Of a stretch of 64,000 bases of DNA, positions 1 to 7,320 are shown piece by piece. The first letter of the stretch is position 1. Each line of letters begins with the position of its first letter. This stretch comes from Acetivibrio ethanolgignens. Its GTDB lineage: Bacteria; Bacillota; Clostridia; Lachnospirales; Lachnospiraceae. The stretch is taken from the NCBI RefSeq assembly GCF_001461035.1, contig NZ_LNAM01000046.1:1-64000 (forward strand), in the 5' to 3' direction. Position numbers and translations under genes: made by a program. The notes below the pieces were generated by a model that saw nothing but the letters and a program-made list of their open reading frames with translations, did no database searches and was not told where the DNA came from.

Positions 1-394
1 TTTCCGTTACAACGGTACCGACATTTCTTTACCTGAAATTTATAAGCAGAATAAGAAGCGCCGTGGCAAATCAAGATATCTATTATCTGTCATGGTAGAT
101 GTCATCAAAGATGGAGAAGCTATACCCGCTAAGGTAGTTTATGTTCGCAATAAAAACAACCGTAAGGAATATCTCTGTATCATTTCCACTGATATCACAA
201 TAGATGAGGATGAAATCATCCGTATTTACGGAAAGCGGTGGGATATCGAAGTATTCTTTAAAGTCTGTAAAAGCTATCTCAGACTTGGTAAAGAATGTAA
301 TTCTCTTTCCTATGATGCAATGACTGCTCATGTAGCCGTTATTTTTACGAGATATATGATGCTCATTGATAACTTAATTACTGCCAGATATTGA
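1..394 (+). pseudogene. IS4-family transposase, C-terminal fragment (cut by window start)
   Basis: The reading frame is open from base 2 to the TGA at 392-394, so the gene continues upstream of the window. It carries the YREK signature of IS4-type DDE transposases: IYGKRWDIEVFFKVCK gives Y-x2-R-x3-E-x6-K. The frame stops about 20 residues after the conserved FTRYMML segment, whereas relatives as I remember them run on for several dozen residues. A small imperfect hairpin (403-424) follows. The missing tail suggests an internal deletion or frameshift, so the element is probably inactive. The family call is well supported by the motif; the inactivation is inferred from memory of family length. 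Confidence 0.75.
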
Positions 395-536
395 ATTTTC
401 AAGGTGCATAGCTAAAATCTATGTGCGAAGTTTGAGTAATATAGCCATAATTGAATTAATCCAATAAACTCACATAATTTGTAAGATAAGCTTTTTATTT
501 TCTTTTCCTTTTGTATCCAAAGGAATACTATCTTTA

Positions 537-624
537 TTATAATAAGGGAGGCAGTTGGTATGGAACTCTCTTTTTAGGATTTTTATATCCGTCAATAAAA
601 TAGTCAACTAACCCCTTATTATAA
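537..624. repeat. 88-bp unit bounded by a perfect 12-bp inverted repeat
   Basis: TTATAATAAGGG at 537-548 is exactly inverted at 613-624 (CCCTTATTATAA). A second block, AGTTG at 553-557 and CAACT at 605-609, extends the symmetry after a 3-4 base gap. A short inner hairpin (577-590) lies between them. There is no coding sequence. It sits between the broken transposase and the 3' end of the MFS pump. It could be the remnant of a small non-autonomous element or a long hairpin at the end of the pump transcript. No U-tract follows that would make it a clear intrinsic terminator. Confidence 0.5.
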
Positions 625-673
625 ATATATAATTGCCCCTTTAGTCAGCTGATATAATTTTGCTAATCGTCTT

Positions 674-1897
674 TTACTCCATTTTTTTGGATGCTTTTGA
701 ATTTCCCCAAATAATATATCTATCCAGTATAAAGCATATTGCACTGAACACACATATCGGTATGATTAGGAACAATATCCTAATCGAAAAGTGTGCGATA
801 AAGCGGCTGGAAATTATCAGCATCGCGAATCCAAATATTCTCATAACAGTTGATAATAGTGAAGTAATTGCAGATATGTTTCCAACATTAACAATTTCAC
901 TATATTTTATTTCTGTATAATAAGCCGCTATTGTGATTGCAAAAACCGGGACTGCATAAAGAAACAGTTGTAGAATCGGCTTATTTATAAGAAACATTAA
1001 TGCCACAGCTACTATTGCAATCATAAAAATCGGTACAGAAGTATTCCTAAACAATTTATTTACAGGAGCCTTATAAGCTAATATGGTAATAAGCTGAAAG
1101 GAAAGGTAAATACATATAAACCAATCTGAATTGATTCCATATTCGATAAACAGGCTCTGCCATAGCTGATAATGAACTTGTAAAAACATTTGAAATAACG
1201 CAAATAATATCAGCATATATCTTAATTGCTTTGTTTCTCTTATCTCTCTTAAAGAATCTTTTACAATGATAAGTATACTTCGGTTCCCTGATTTATCCAC
1301 CCGATTCGGAATTCTGTAAAACACAACAATCAGCAACACATTAAGAAGCACAATACCAAGCATTACCCAATAAATATCCGTATTTATTATTCTATGTAAT
1401 ACAAATCCTAAGCAGGCTCCACCAATAGCTGATATCGAGGAAATCTGACTCATAGTACTAATGAAGCTCCCAATCGCATTCGACACTTTTTCTTTATCCT
1501 TGTTCTCTTTAATCCAAATTATAATATCAGAATCGATTGTTCCCGTTTCCATAGCTGTTGAAATGCCATATATAAACCAAGTAAGAATAAGAAACCAATA
1601 ATTATCCGTACTAAGAATCAAAAGGTAGCTAAGCATCAGTAACAAGGACGAGATTAGATAAATATTTTTTTTGGGATATTTGTCTGCCAAAACTCCAGAG
1701 GGGTATTCAAACAGTACCACACCACATGAATAAAATGCCTGTATCATTGCTATTTGGGAATAGTCCATGCCTTTATCCAAAAAAATCAACGTTAAAAAAG
1801 CATGGGGCATCGCAATAGCTGCACTTTTTAGAGCTAAAGCCACATAATAAAAAATCACAGAGCTATCTGTATTGTCCACACATTTTACAATTTTCAT
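674..1897 (-). CDS. MFS efflux transporter, likely acquired drug pump
   Basis: This 407-residue protein has about twelve hydrophobic segments and the MFS loop 2-3 signature (FEYPSGVLADKYPKKNI, near residues 62-78). It probably exports a drug or toxic compound by proton antiport at the cytoplasmic membrane; the substrate cannot be read from the sequence. An in-frame TAA shortly upstream of ATG 1897 fixes the start. The nearest SD-like stretch (AAAGGGTG, 1911-1918) is 13 bases away, so initiation may depend on translation of the overlapping leader ORF (1863-1976). The gene is much more AT-rich than the housekeeping genes and lies between two transposase genes, which suggests horizontal acquisition. 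A tetracycline- or macrolide-type pump is possible, but I cannot assign a class. Confidence 0.8.
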   Translation of the reverse strand: MKIVKCVDNTDSSVIFYYVALALKSAAIAMPHAFLTLIFLDKGMDYSQIAMIQAFYSCGVVLFEYPSGVLADKYPKKNIYLISSLLLMLSYLLILSTDNYWFLILTWFIYGISTAMETGTIDSDIIIWIKENKDKEKVSNAIGSFISTMSQISSISAIGGACLGFVLHRIINTDIYWVMLGIVLLNVLLIVVFYRIPNRVDKSGNRSILIIVKDSLREIRETKQLRYMLILFALFQMFLQVHYQLWQSLFIEYGINSDWFICIYLSFQLITILAYKAPVNKLFRNTSVPIFMIAIVAVALMFLINKPILQLFLYAVPVFAITIAAYYTEIKYSEIVNVGNISAITSLLSTVMRIFGFAMLIISSRFIAHFSIRILFLIIPICVFSAICFILDRYIIWGNSKASKKME

Positions 1898-1976
1898 TTT
1901 TACTTAATGCCACCCTTTCAACATTAAACTCAAGGTTACCGATTCCAACCCTGCTTAAAAGACCCATAATATGCAT
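1863..1976 (-). CDS. Leader ORF (37 codons) overlapping the pump start
   Basis: A short frame with a strong SD (GGAGAGGAGG, 4 bases before the ATG at 1976) runs to TAG 1865-1863. It starts MHIMGLLSRVGIG and ends KMCGQYR. It covers the weak SD and the ATG (1897) of the MFS gene in another frame and stops 32 bases inside that gene. This is the geometry of translational coupling or drug-responsive translational attenuation, as in tet(L) or erm leaders. The peptide matches none of the leaders I remember. That it is translated is inferred from the SD and position. Confidence 0.5.
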   Translation of the reverse strand: MHIMGLLSRVGIGNLEFNVERVALSKNENCKMCGQYR

Positions 1977-2013
1977 ATACAATCCTCCTCTCCAATTTTG
2001 AATTCATCATTTT

Positions 2014-2043
2014 GATAACGCGTGACTGCTTCAGCGTGTTATC
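2014..2043. promoter_or_regulatory. Inverted repeat at the pump transcription start (operator or leader hairpin)
   Basis: GATAACGCG at 2014-2022 is inverted as CGTGTTATC at 2035-2043, matching 8 of 9 positions around a 12-base centre. It begins at the predicted +1. It could bind a repressor (no regulator gene is adjacent) or fold at the 5' end of the leader RNA. Confidence 0.4.
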
Positions 2044-2050
2044 GAGATAT

Positions 2051-2079
2051 AGTATAGTGAATAAGTTTTTTTTTGTCAA
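2051..2079 (-). promoter_or_regulatory. Promoter of the MFS pump and its leader ORF
   Basis: On the minus strand TTGACA (2079-2074) is separated by exactly 17 bases from TATACT (2056-2051), an almost perfect vegetative sigma-A promoter. Transcription should start near 2044, giving a roughly 145-base leader before the pump ATG. Confidence 0.8.
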
Positions 2080-2159
2080 TATTTTTTCGAATTTGAGTTT
2101 CCCCATTTTTTGTAACAAATAAAATGTACAAAATTAGTCCACTTGTTTATGTAAATAAA

Positions 2160-3390
2160 AAAGCAAAAACACCACCATAAATGTTATAATTAAATCACCA
2201 TAAAATAATAAAACAAAGGAGTGTTTTTGCATGATTAATTATAACAGATTAGGATATGAGATTAAAAGAGATTTATCTAAATTTTCTGAAAAAATTTCAA
2301 AAAACTTAAAAAAACCCAAAAGCAAATTTGTGGTACAAATGTTATATGGTATTTTAGCAGGCAATAAAATTCATTTGAGTGAAATTGCTCGTTCCTTAAA
2401 TGAGAAAATTACTCTGAAAAAAACTATAGATTGTCTTTCAAGAAATCTGTATCATTTCTCCGAGAAAAATCTTGTTATGGAAAATTATATTTCAGAAGTC
2501 AAAACAATAACAGATGAAAAAAATTCTGTTATTGTTATAGATAATTCTGATATTACAAAGCCTTGTAGTCCCCAGATGGAAGCTATTTCGGATGTACGTG
2601 ATGGAAGTACTGGTGAAATCAGAAAGGGATATTTTACTATAGAAGCAGCTATTTTATCTAAAGATAAAAAGATGCCTATATCTGTTTATGAAAAAGTTTT
2701 TTCCACAGCTGAAAGTGGATTTGTAAGTATGACACATGAAAATATTAACTGCCTAAAGTCTTTGTCGGAACATTTTAGTAAAAGCTGTGTTCGTACTCTT
2801 GATAGAGGTTTTGATGCAAATGAATATTACAAGTATTTCTTAAAAAATAATGAAAAATTCGTTATTCGTGCAAAAAAGAATCGAAGTATTATTTATAAAA
2901 ACCAAACGCAAAATATTATGGATGTTGCAAAAAAATATAAAGGGAATTATCGAATGGATTTTATGGATAAGCATGGCAAAAAAATTGAATGCAAAATTAG
3001 TTACATTCCAGTAAGTTTATGTGAATTTCCTAAACAGAATTTAGGACTAATTGTTGTATATGGTTTTGGAAAAGAACCTATGTTATTGCTTACAAATTTA
3101 AAATCGTCAGAAAAGAAAAAACTTTGTATGATTATTACAAAAGTATATTTGATGAGATGGCGTATAGAGGAATATTTTAAATTTAAGAGACAACAATTTG
3201 GATTAGAAGATTTGAGAGTTATGTCATTACAATCTATCCGAAATTTAAATTTATTTGCAAACCTTGTGGCAGGTTATATTGCAATAATAAACTCAGAAAA
3301 AGATGATACTATTTTTATGTTGGAATTGAAGGAATGTTCTAAGAGAATTTATAAGATACTTTTCGAAAAAATTAATTTTTACACTTTCAT
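2160..3390 (+). mobile_element. IS4-type insertion sequence, right end apparently lost
   Basis: The element comprises the upstream inverted repeat at 2163-2230 and the transposase. No matching terminal inverted repeat was found after the transposase. From about 3388 the sequence becomes the coding tail of an unrelated OB-fold protein, so the right boundary looks deleted. Both limits are approximate. Confidence 0.5.
2163..2230 (+). promoter_or_regulatory. Inverted repeat sequestering the transposase ribosome binding site
   Basis: GCAAAAACAC (2163-2172) is a perfect inverse of GTGTTTTTGC (2221-2230). The right arm begins at the last base of the SD (AAAGGAG, 2215-2221) and ends one base before the transposase ATG (2231). 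Transcripts entering from outside the element would carry both arms and could mask initiation. This is the usual IS defence against read-through expression, known for IS10 and IS50. Confidence 0.55.
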
Positions 3391-3463
3391 CATCTGCCAT
3401 TTTTGTTTTCTTCTTTATACAGGTAAGTGCTACAGATCTGCTTCTGAATACTGGCGAACATGA
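2231..3463 (+). CDS. IS4-family transposase (DDE), foreign C-terminus
   Basis: A 410-residue DDE transposase. Catalytic Asp candidates are D104 (VIVIDNSD) and D191 (RTLDRGFD), and the catalytic Glu is E313 in YLMRWRIEEYFKFKR, which is the Y-x2-R-x3-E core of IS4 enzymes. SD AAAGGAG precedes ATG 2231. The last ~25 residues (from about 3385) do not resemble the usual end of the family. They coincide with DNA that encodes an OB-fold protein in another frame, so the natural C-terminus has probably been replaced by read-through into neighbouring DNA. The catalytic residues are intact. Very high AT content, like the adjacent MFS gene. Confidence 0.85.
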   Translation: MINYNRLGYEIKRDLSKFSEKISKNLKKPKSKFVVQMLYGILAGNKIHLSEIARSLNEKITLKKTIDCLSRNLYHFSEKNLVMENYISEVKTITDEKNSVIVIDNSDITKPCSPQMEAISDVRDGSTGEIRKGYFTIEAAILSKDKKMPISVYEKVFSTAESGFVSMTHENINCLKSLSEHFSKSCVRTLDRGFDANEYYKYFLKNNEKFVIRAKKNRSIIYKNQTQNIMDVAKKYKGNYRMDFMDKHGKKIECKISYIPVSLCEFPKQNLGLIVVYGFGKEPMLLLTNLKSSEKKKLCMIITKVYLMRWRIEEYFKFKRQQFGLEDLRVMSLQSIRNLNLFANLVAGYIAIINSEKDDTIFMLELKECSKRIYKILFEKINFYTFIICHFCFLLYTGKCYRSASEYWRT

Positions 3464-3623
3464 TATATCCTTCACGCTTATTACCTGTAGAATAAATGAT
3501 GATTTAATAAGTCAGGTTGCAGATCTTGGAAAAGGTCAGAAAATCAAAGTAAAAGGATATTGTTCCGAAGTTGGCGAGATTATGGGATATACAATTAAGG
3601 TTGAATCCATAAGTGCAGAATAA
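3393..3623 (+). pseudogene. OB-fold (tRNA_anti-like) protein, C-terminal remnant
   Basis: In the frame of base 3420 the sequence encodes about 68 residues to TAA 3621-3623, including DISFTLITCRI and LGKGQKIKVKGYCSEVGE. This resembles the last half of small OB-fold lipoproteins of the tRNA_anti-like type (GKGQ-x-I-x-VKG-x-C pattern). There is no start codon or SD, and the upstream half is replaced by the IS4 element. I read it as a gene beheaded by the insertion or a following deletion. The family call rests on one motif. Confidence 0.5.
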
Positions 3624-3679
3624 GTTTCATTCATCGTTTTGCTTAAAAATCAGAATTTCTTATAAATACAGGTAAAAAA

Positions 3680-3727
3680 GGAGTATCGCTCTATAACTAG
3701 CTTTTAGTTATTTTGCGATACTCCTTT
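3680..3727. terminator. Bidirectional terminator
   Basis: GGAGTATCGC (3680-3689) pairs perfectly with GCGATACTCC (3715-3724). It is followed by a T-run on the plus strand and, on the minus strand, by CTTTTTTA. It ends the permease gene read leftward and anything read rightward from the IS region. Confidence 0.8.
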
Positions 3728-5008
3728 TTAGGATAGCTTGTCCTTATAAATGGATTTTCCAGTTTTTATATCAATATGCTCTAGCTGACGGTAAGCCTCC
3801 GAGGTGCTTTTTAGGTTCTTACAGGAAAGCCGGTATTCAATATAGGTGCTGACAATGTAATAAACAACAGCAAAAAACGGTACACCGATAAGCATACCGA
3901 TGAGACCAAACAGACCACCTGCTGCAAGGATAGAAAAGATAACCCAGAAGGCAGAAAGACCGGTAGAGTCTCCTAAAATGGTAGGGCCAATGATATTGCC
4001 GTCAATCTGCTGAAGAACCAGAATAAAGATTAGAAAATACAGGCACTTCATTGGGTCAATAAATAAAATCAAAATAGCACTTGGGATAGCTCCAAAGTAA
4101 GGACCAAAAAATGGAATTACATTGGTAACGCCTACAATAACACTGACTAACAGGGTATATGGCATTTTAAAAAAACTCAGTCCAATAAAGCAGAGAACAC
4201 CCATAATCATGGAATCGATAATTTTTCCCATGATAAAGCCACCGAAAATTTTATTACTCTGGCGGAGAGTTTCGATAATAACGTTGGCCGGATGCGTTTT
4301 AAAAAGGGCGTAAATAATCATTTTCCCCTGAGCTGCAAAATGTTCTTTTTCTATCAGAATATAGACGGAAACAATAATACCAATCAATAGGTTTTTAATG
4401 ATATTGATAATGCCAATAACGCCGGTAGCAAAATAGTTTACCCAGGTGTTAACCTTAGATAAAAGGTCGGTTTCCACCCAGTTTTCAAAGTAGTCAGTAA
4501 TTTTTACAATGCCTTCTTTAACATAGGAGGCTACAAGCTGGTTGTTATCCAGGGTATGATTAATCCAGTTGGTGAACATATCAATATGTCCAGGCATGTC
4601 CTTTATAATTCCAGTGATACTGACATATATCTCCGGAATAATCAGGCTTCCTAAAATATAAATGAGGAAGAAGGCTATCAGGAGAGAAAGAAAAATGGCG
4701 ATACCACGGATAAAGGAAGAGATACGGGAGCTTACGGTATCCTTTTTACTTTTAGAAAGAACAAATCGGATAAGCTGCCGTTCAAAAAAATCCATAATCG
4801 GTGAAAGAAGATAAGCTATCACAAAACCAATTATAATTGGCTGAAGTATCCCTGTGAGCTTATGAAAAAAGGAACGTATCGTATCCAGGCGGAATAAAAG
4901 AAAAAAGAAGATTACGGCTGCAGCAATAACCAGAAAGGAAACTACTCCTACTGTAAAATAAGCCCGGAATCCCTGTTTTTTTGGTTCATTTTCTAAATCA
5001 TGTATCAT
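3728..5008 (-). CDS. AI-2E family transporter (YtvI/PerM-like)
   Basis: A 426-residue polytopic membrane protein of the AI-2E/PerM family. Members export small molecules or ions across the cytoplasmic membrane; a role in autoinducer-2 export is only one possibility. It has an N-terminal TM segment after a short charged stretch, the family cluster ending GVPFFAVVYYIV, and the typical loop QIDGNIIGPTILG near the C-terminus. The frame could extend to 5143, but ATG 5008 has an AGGAGGT site 8 bases upstream and begins MIHDLENEPKK, and the extension would cover the promoter at 5061-5089. It has its own promoter and a terminator immediately after the stop. Confidence 0.85.
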   Translation of the reverse strand: MIHDLENEPKKQGFRAYFTVGVVSFLVIAAAVIFFFLLFRLDTIRSFFHKLTGILQPIIIGFVIAYLLSPIMDFFERQLIRFVLSKSKKDTVSSRISSFIRGIAIFLSLLIAFFLIYILGSLIIPEIYVSITGIIKDMPGHIDMFTNWINHTLDNNQLVASYVKEGIVKITDYFENWVETDLLSKVNTWVNYFATGVIGIINIIKNLLIGIIVSVYILIEKEHFAAQGKMIIYALFKTHPANVIIETLRQSNKIFGGFIMGKIIDSMIMGVLCFIGLSFFKMPYTLLVSVIVGVTNVIPFFGPYFGAIPSAILILFIDPMKCLYFLIFILVLQQIDGNIIGPTILGDSTGLSAFWVIFSILAAGGLFGLIGMLIGVPFFAVVYYIVSTYIEYRLSCKNLKSTSEAYRQLEHIDIKTGKSIYKDKLS

Positions 5009-5060
5009 GATAACAGACCTCCTGTCTGACATAAAATTTTGATAAATGTATTCTGTAATT

Positions 5061-5089
5061 ATTATAGCAGATAGAGAGAAAAAAACCAA
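5061..5089 (-). promoter_or_regulatory. Promoter of the AI-2E family gene
   Basis: Minus strand TTGGTT (5089-5084), 17-base spacer, TATAAT (5066-5061). It lies 53 bases upstream of ATG 5008. Confidence 0.65.
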
Positions 5090-5155
5090 TACTGGAAGAA
5101 AATAATAAAAAAATAGAAAAAACAAAAAAATTTTTGTCAACAATGATAAAAAATA

Positions 5156-5184
5156 TTGTGTTTTTATAAAAGATATGTTATAGT
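5156..5184 (+). promoter_or_regulatory. Promoter of the purine-type permease
   Basis: TTGTGT (5156-5161), 17-base spacer, TATAGT (5179-5184). Start expected near 5191, which leaves a leader of only about 25 bases. That is too short for a purine riboswitch. Confidence 0.6.
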
Positions 5185-5214
5185 ATTAACAAAAAAGGAG
5201 GATAAATAAAAACT

Positions 5215-6591
5215 ATGGGGAAAACAACAAATAACAATGTCAGTATTGACAACATTTATCAGCTGGATGGCAGAGTGCCGATAGCAAAAGCGATTCCTTT
5301 TGGACTTCAACATGTGTTGGCGATGTTTGTATCCAATTTGACACCAATTCTTATGGTAACAGCAGTAGCAAAGCTTGCTGGAACAGATATCGTTGGTATT
5401 ACGGGTGTAGATCAGGCGATGCTTCTACAGGCTGCGATGTTTATTGCCGGATTGGGAACACTGATTCAGCTGTATCCTATCTGGAGAGTGGGAGCTAAGT
5501 TACCAGTGGTCATGGGAGTAAGCTTCACCTTTCTAGCATCATTGCAGTATGTAGCAAGTACCTTTAATTATGAGACAATGATAGGGGCAATTATTGTCGG
5601 AGGCTGTATTGAAGGTTGCCTTGGACTTTGTGTTAAGTACTGGAGGCGGTTTGTGGCACCAATTGTATCAGCCTGTGTAGTAACAACCATCGGATTTTCG
5701 TTGCTTTCCGTAGGTGCAAGATCCTTTGGTGGCGGTTATGTAGAGGATTTTGGTTCTATAGAGAATATGATAATTGGTACTGTAACTTTGCTGGCATGTA
5801 TTTTATTTAATTTATTTGCCAAGGGCTTCTGGAAACAGTTAAATGTATTGTTTGGTCTTGTAGTAGGATATACCTGTGCAGCAGTTATGGGCATGGTAGA
5901 TTTTAGTAATTTTGCTGTTACCATTGATGAGGTAGGCTACATATCCCTCCCAAGATTTATGCCATATACACCACAGTTTAATATTGGAGCGATTATTGCA
6001 GTATTGGTAGTATTTTTAGTATCGGCAGCAGAGACAATTGGTGATACAACAGCAGTAGTATCCGGTGGACTGGGAAGAGATATTACAGAAAAGGAGCTTT
6101 CTGGTTCTTTAGCCTGTGATGGATTTTTAAGTGCTGTATCTGCCTGCTTTGGATGTACACCGATTACCTCTTTTAGCCAGAATGTAGGCCTGGTAGCTAT
6201 GACAAAGGTAGTTAATCGTTATACCATTATGTTTGGTGCTCTGACCCTTATTCTTGCGGGACTGTTCCCGCCAATCGGAGCATTTTTCTCAACACTTCCG
6301 CAGCCGGTATTGGGAGGTTGTACTATTATGATGTTTGGTACCATTGTAGTCAGCGGCTTTACAATGCTGAGCAAATGTGGTTTTACACAGAGAAATACGG
6401 TAATTGCAGCATTGGCAATTAGCATTGGAATTGGATTTACTCAGGTACCAGGTATCTACAGTGCATTTCCAAAGATGGTAAATGATATTTTTGGGGGCAA
6501 TCCGGTGGCTGGTGTATTTGTAATCGCTATGGCTCTGAATCTAATACTTCCAAAGGATATGGAAGTAAAGCGAGTTTCTTCTGAAAAATAA
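5215..6591 (+). CDS. NCS2 family nucleobase permease, probably xanthine
   Basis: A 458-residue symporter of the NCS2 family (uracil-xanthine permease), taking up a purine base with H+ or Na+. Family motifs are all present: QH at 32-33 in LQHVLAMF, E273 in AAETIGDTT, D302 in ACDGF, and Q322-N323 in SFSQNVG. These align with XanQ residues E272, D304, Q324 and N325, and the QN pair favours xanthine or urate over uracil. About 14 hydrophobic segments. The only plausible start is ATG 5215, with AAGGAGG (5195-5201) rather far upstream (13 bases). Monocistronic, ended by a strong terminator. A role in purine salvage is inferred. Confidence 0.85.
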   Translation: MGKTTNNNVSIDNIYQLDGRVPIAKAIPFGLQHVLAMFVSNLTPILMVTAVAKLAGTDIVGITGVDQAMLLQAAMFIAGLGTLIQLYPIWRVGAKLPVVMGVSFTFLASLQYVASTFNYETMIGAIIVGGCIEGCLGLCVKYWRRFVAPIVSACVVTTIGFSLLSVGARSFGGGYVEDFGSIENMIIGTVTLLACILFNLFAKGFWKQLNVLFGLVVGYTCAAVMGMVDFSNFAVTIDEVGYISLPRFMPYTPQFNIGAIIAVLVVFLVSAAETIGDTTAVVSGGLGRDITEKELSGSLACDGFLSAVSACFGCTPITSFSQNVGLVAMTKVVNRYTIMFGALTLILAGLFPPIGAFFSTLPQPVLGGCTIMMFGTIVVSGFTMLSKCGFTQRNTVIAALAISIGIGFTQVPGIYSAFPKMVNDIFGGNPVAGVFVIAMALNLILPKDMEVKRVSSEK

Positions 6592-6597
6592 ACAAAA

Positions 6598-6626
6598 TTG
6601 ACTCCTGATTCATATCTTAATAAAAA
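6598..6626 (+). promoter_or_regulatory. Candidate promoter inside the terminator region
   Basis: TTGACT (6598-6603), 17 bases, TAAAAA (6621-6626). The -10 is weak. If used, the transcript would start near 6633, after the left arm of the terminator stem, so the amidase SD would be free. Speculative. Confidence 0.3.
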
Positions 6627-6646
6627 GAGTGAATCAGGAGTTTTTT
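6601..6646 (+). terminator. Terminator whose right arm contains the next gene's SD
   Basis: ACTCCTGATTCA (6601-6612) pairs perfectly with TGAATCAGGAGT (6630-6641), followed by a T6 run ending directly at the amidase ATG (6647). The right arm includes AGGAG (6636-6640), the only SD for the amidase. Read-through RNA from the permease would therefore both tend to terminate and hide that SD. Confidence 0.85.
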
Positions 6647-7171
6647 ATGTTTAAAGTAATGGTAGATGCAGGACATGGCGGTTTTGATAATGGAGCAACC
6701 TATGAAGGAAGAAGAGAAAAGGATGATACACTAAGGCTTGCCTTAGAGGTAGGAAGGATTCTGGAAGAGAATGGAGTAGATGTGGCCTTTACTCGGACAG
6801 AGGATATTTACCAGAGTCCTTCGGCAAAAGCCAGAATTGCAAATAACAGTGGAGCCGACCTTTTGGTTTCCATCCACCGGAATGCAGCCTATGCACCGAA
6901 TACCTATAATGGAGTACAGACGCTGATTTATAATACAGGAGATATCAAGGAAACAATCGCAAATAATATCAATGAAGAGCTTGCTGAGGTCGGGTTTCAA
7001 AACCTGGGAACAGAAGTAAGACAGAATCTGGCAGTGCTGCGGCAAAGCCAGATGCCTGCAGTTTTAGTAGAAGCTGGTTTTATCGACAGCGACAAGGATA
7101 ATGAGATTTTTGATGAATCCTTTTATGAAACAGCAAATGCAATTGCCCAAGGAATTTTACGGTCAATTTAG
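6647..7171 (+). CDS. N-acetylmuramoyl-L-alanine amidase (Amidase_3), leaderless
   Basis: A 174-residue single-domain zinc amidase that cleaves the lactyl-alanine bond of peptidoglycan. Zinc ligands are H10 (DAGHGG), E24 and H77 (SIHRNA), with catalytic E142 (LVEAGFIDS). There is no signal peptide, TM segment or cell-wall binding repeat, which recalls the mother-cell lysis amidase CwlC; a sporulation role is only inference. ATG 6647 is chosen because AGGAG lies 6 bases upstream; an in-frame GTG at 6629 falls inside the terminator stem and would place the SD within the gene. Confidence 0.85.
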   Translation: MFKVMVDAGHGGFDNGATYEGRREKDDTLRLALEVGRILEENGVDVAFTRTEDIYQSPSAKARIANNSGADLLVSIHRNAAYAPNTYNGVQTLIYNTGDIKETIANNINEELAEVGFQNLGTEVRQNLAVLRQSQMPAVLVEAGFIDSDKDNEIFDESFYETANAIAQGILRSI

Positions 7172-7320
7172 TAATGCCACACTGTAGTTATAAAATCTTA
7201 AGAATTCTTTAAAAAAAAATTTACAGAAATAGTAAGCTTTCTAGGATATGATAAATGAAGATAAAGAAGGAACTGTTTCGTTAGAGATAACAGAAGGAAC
7301 AAAAGAAAGGAGAAATATAG

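Noticed and set aside
1936-2118. 60-codon minus-strand frame upstream of the MFS gene
   Set aside because: It begins upstream of the predicted transcription start and runs across the promoter. The leader at 1863-1976 in another frame has the strong SD and is preferred.
3293-3475. Minus-strand frame over the end of the transposase
   Set aside because: Antisense to a well-supported coding region, no SD, no recognisable motif.
5008-5214. Possible purine riboswitch ahead of the NCS2 permease
   Set aside because: The leader after the predicted start is only about 25 bases and lacks the conserved aptamer core.
7220-7252. TTTACA ... TATGAT as promoter of the TVP38 gene
   Set aside because: The spacer would be 21 bases, outside the normal range.
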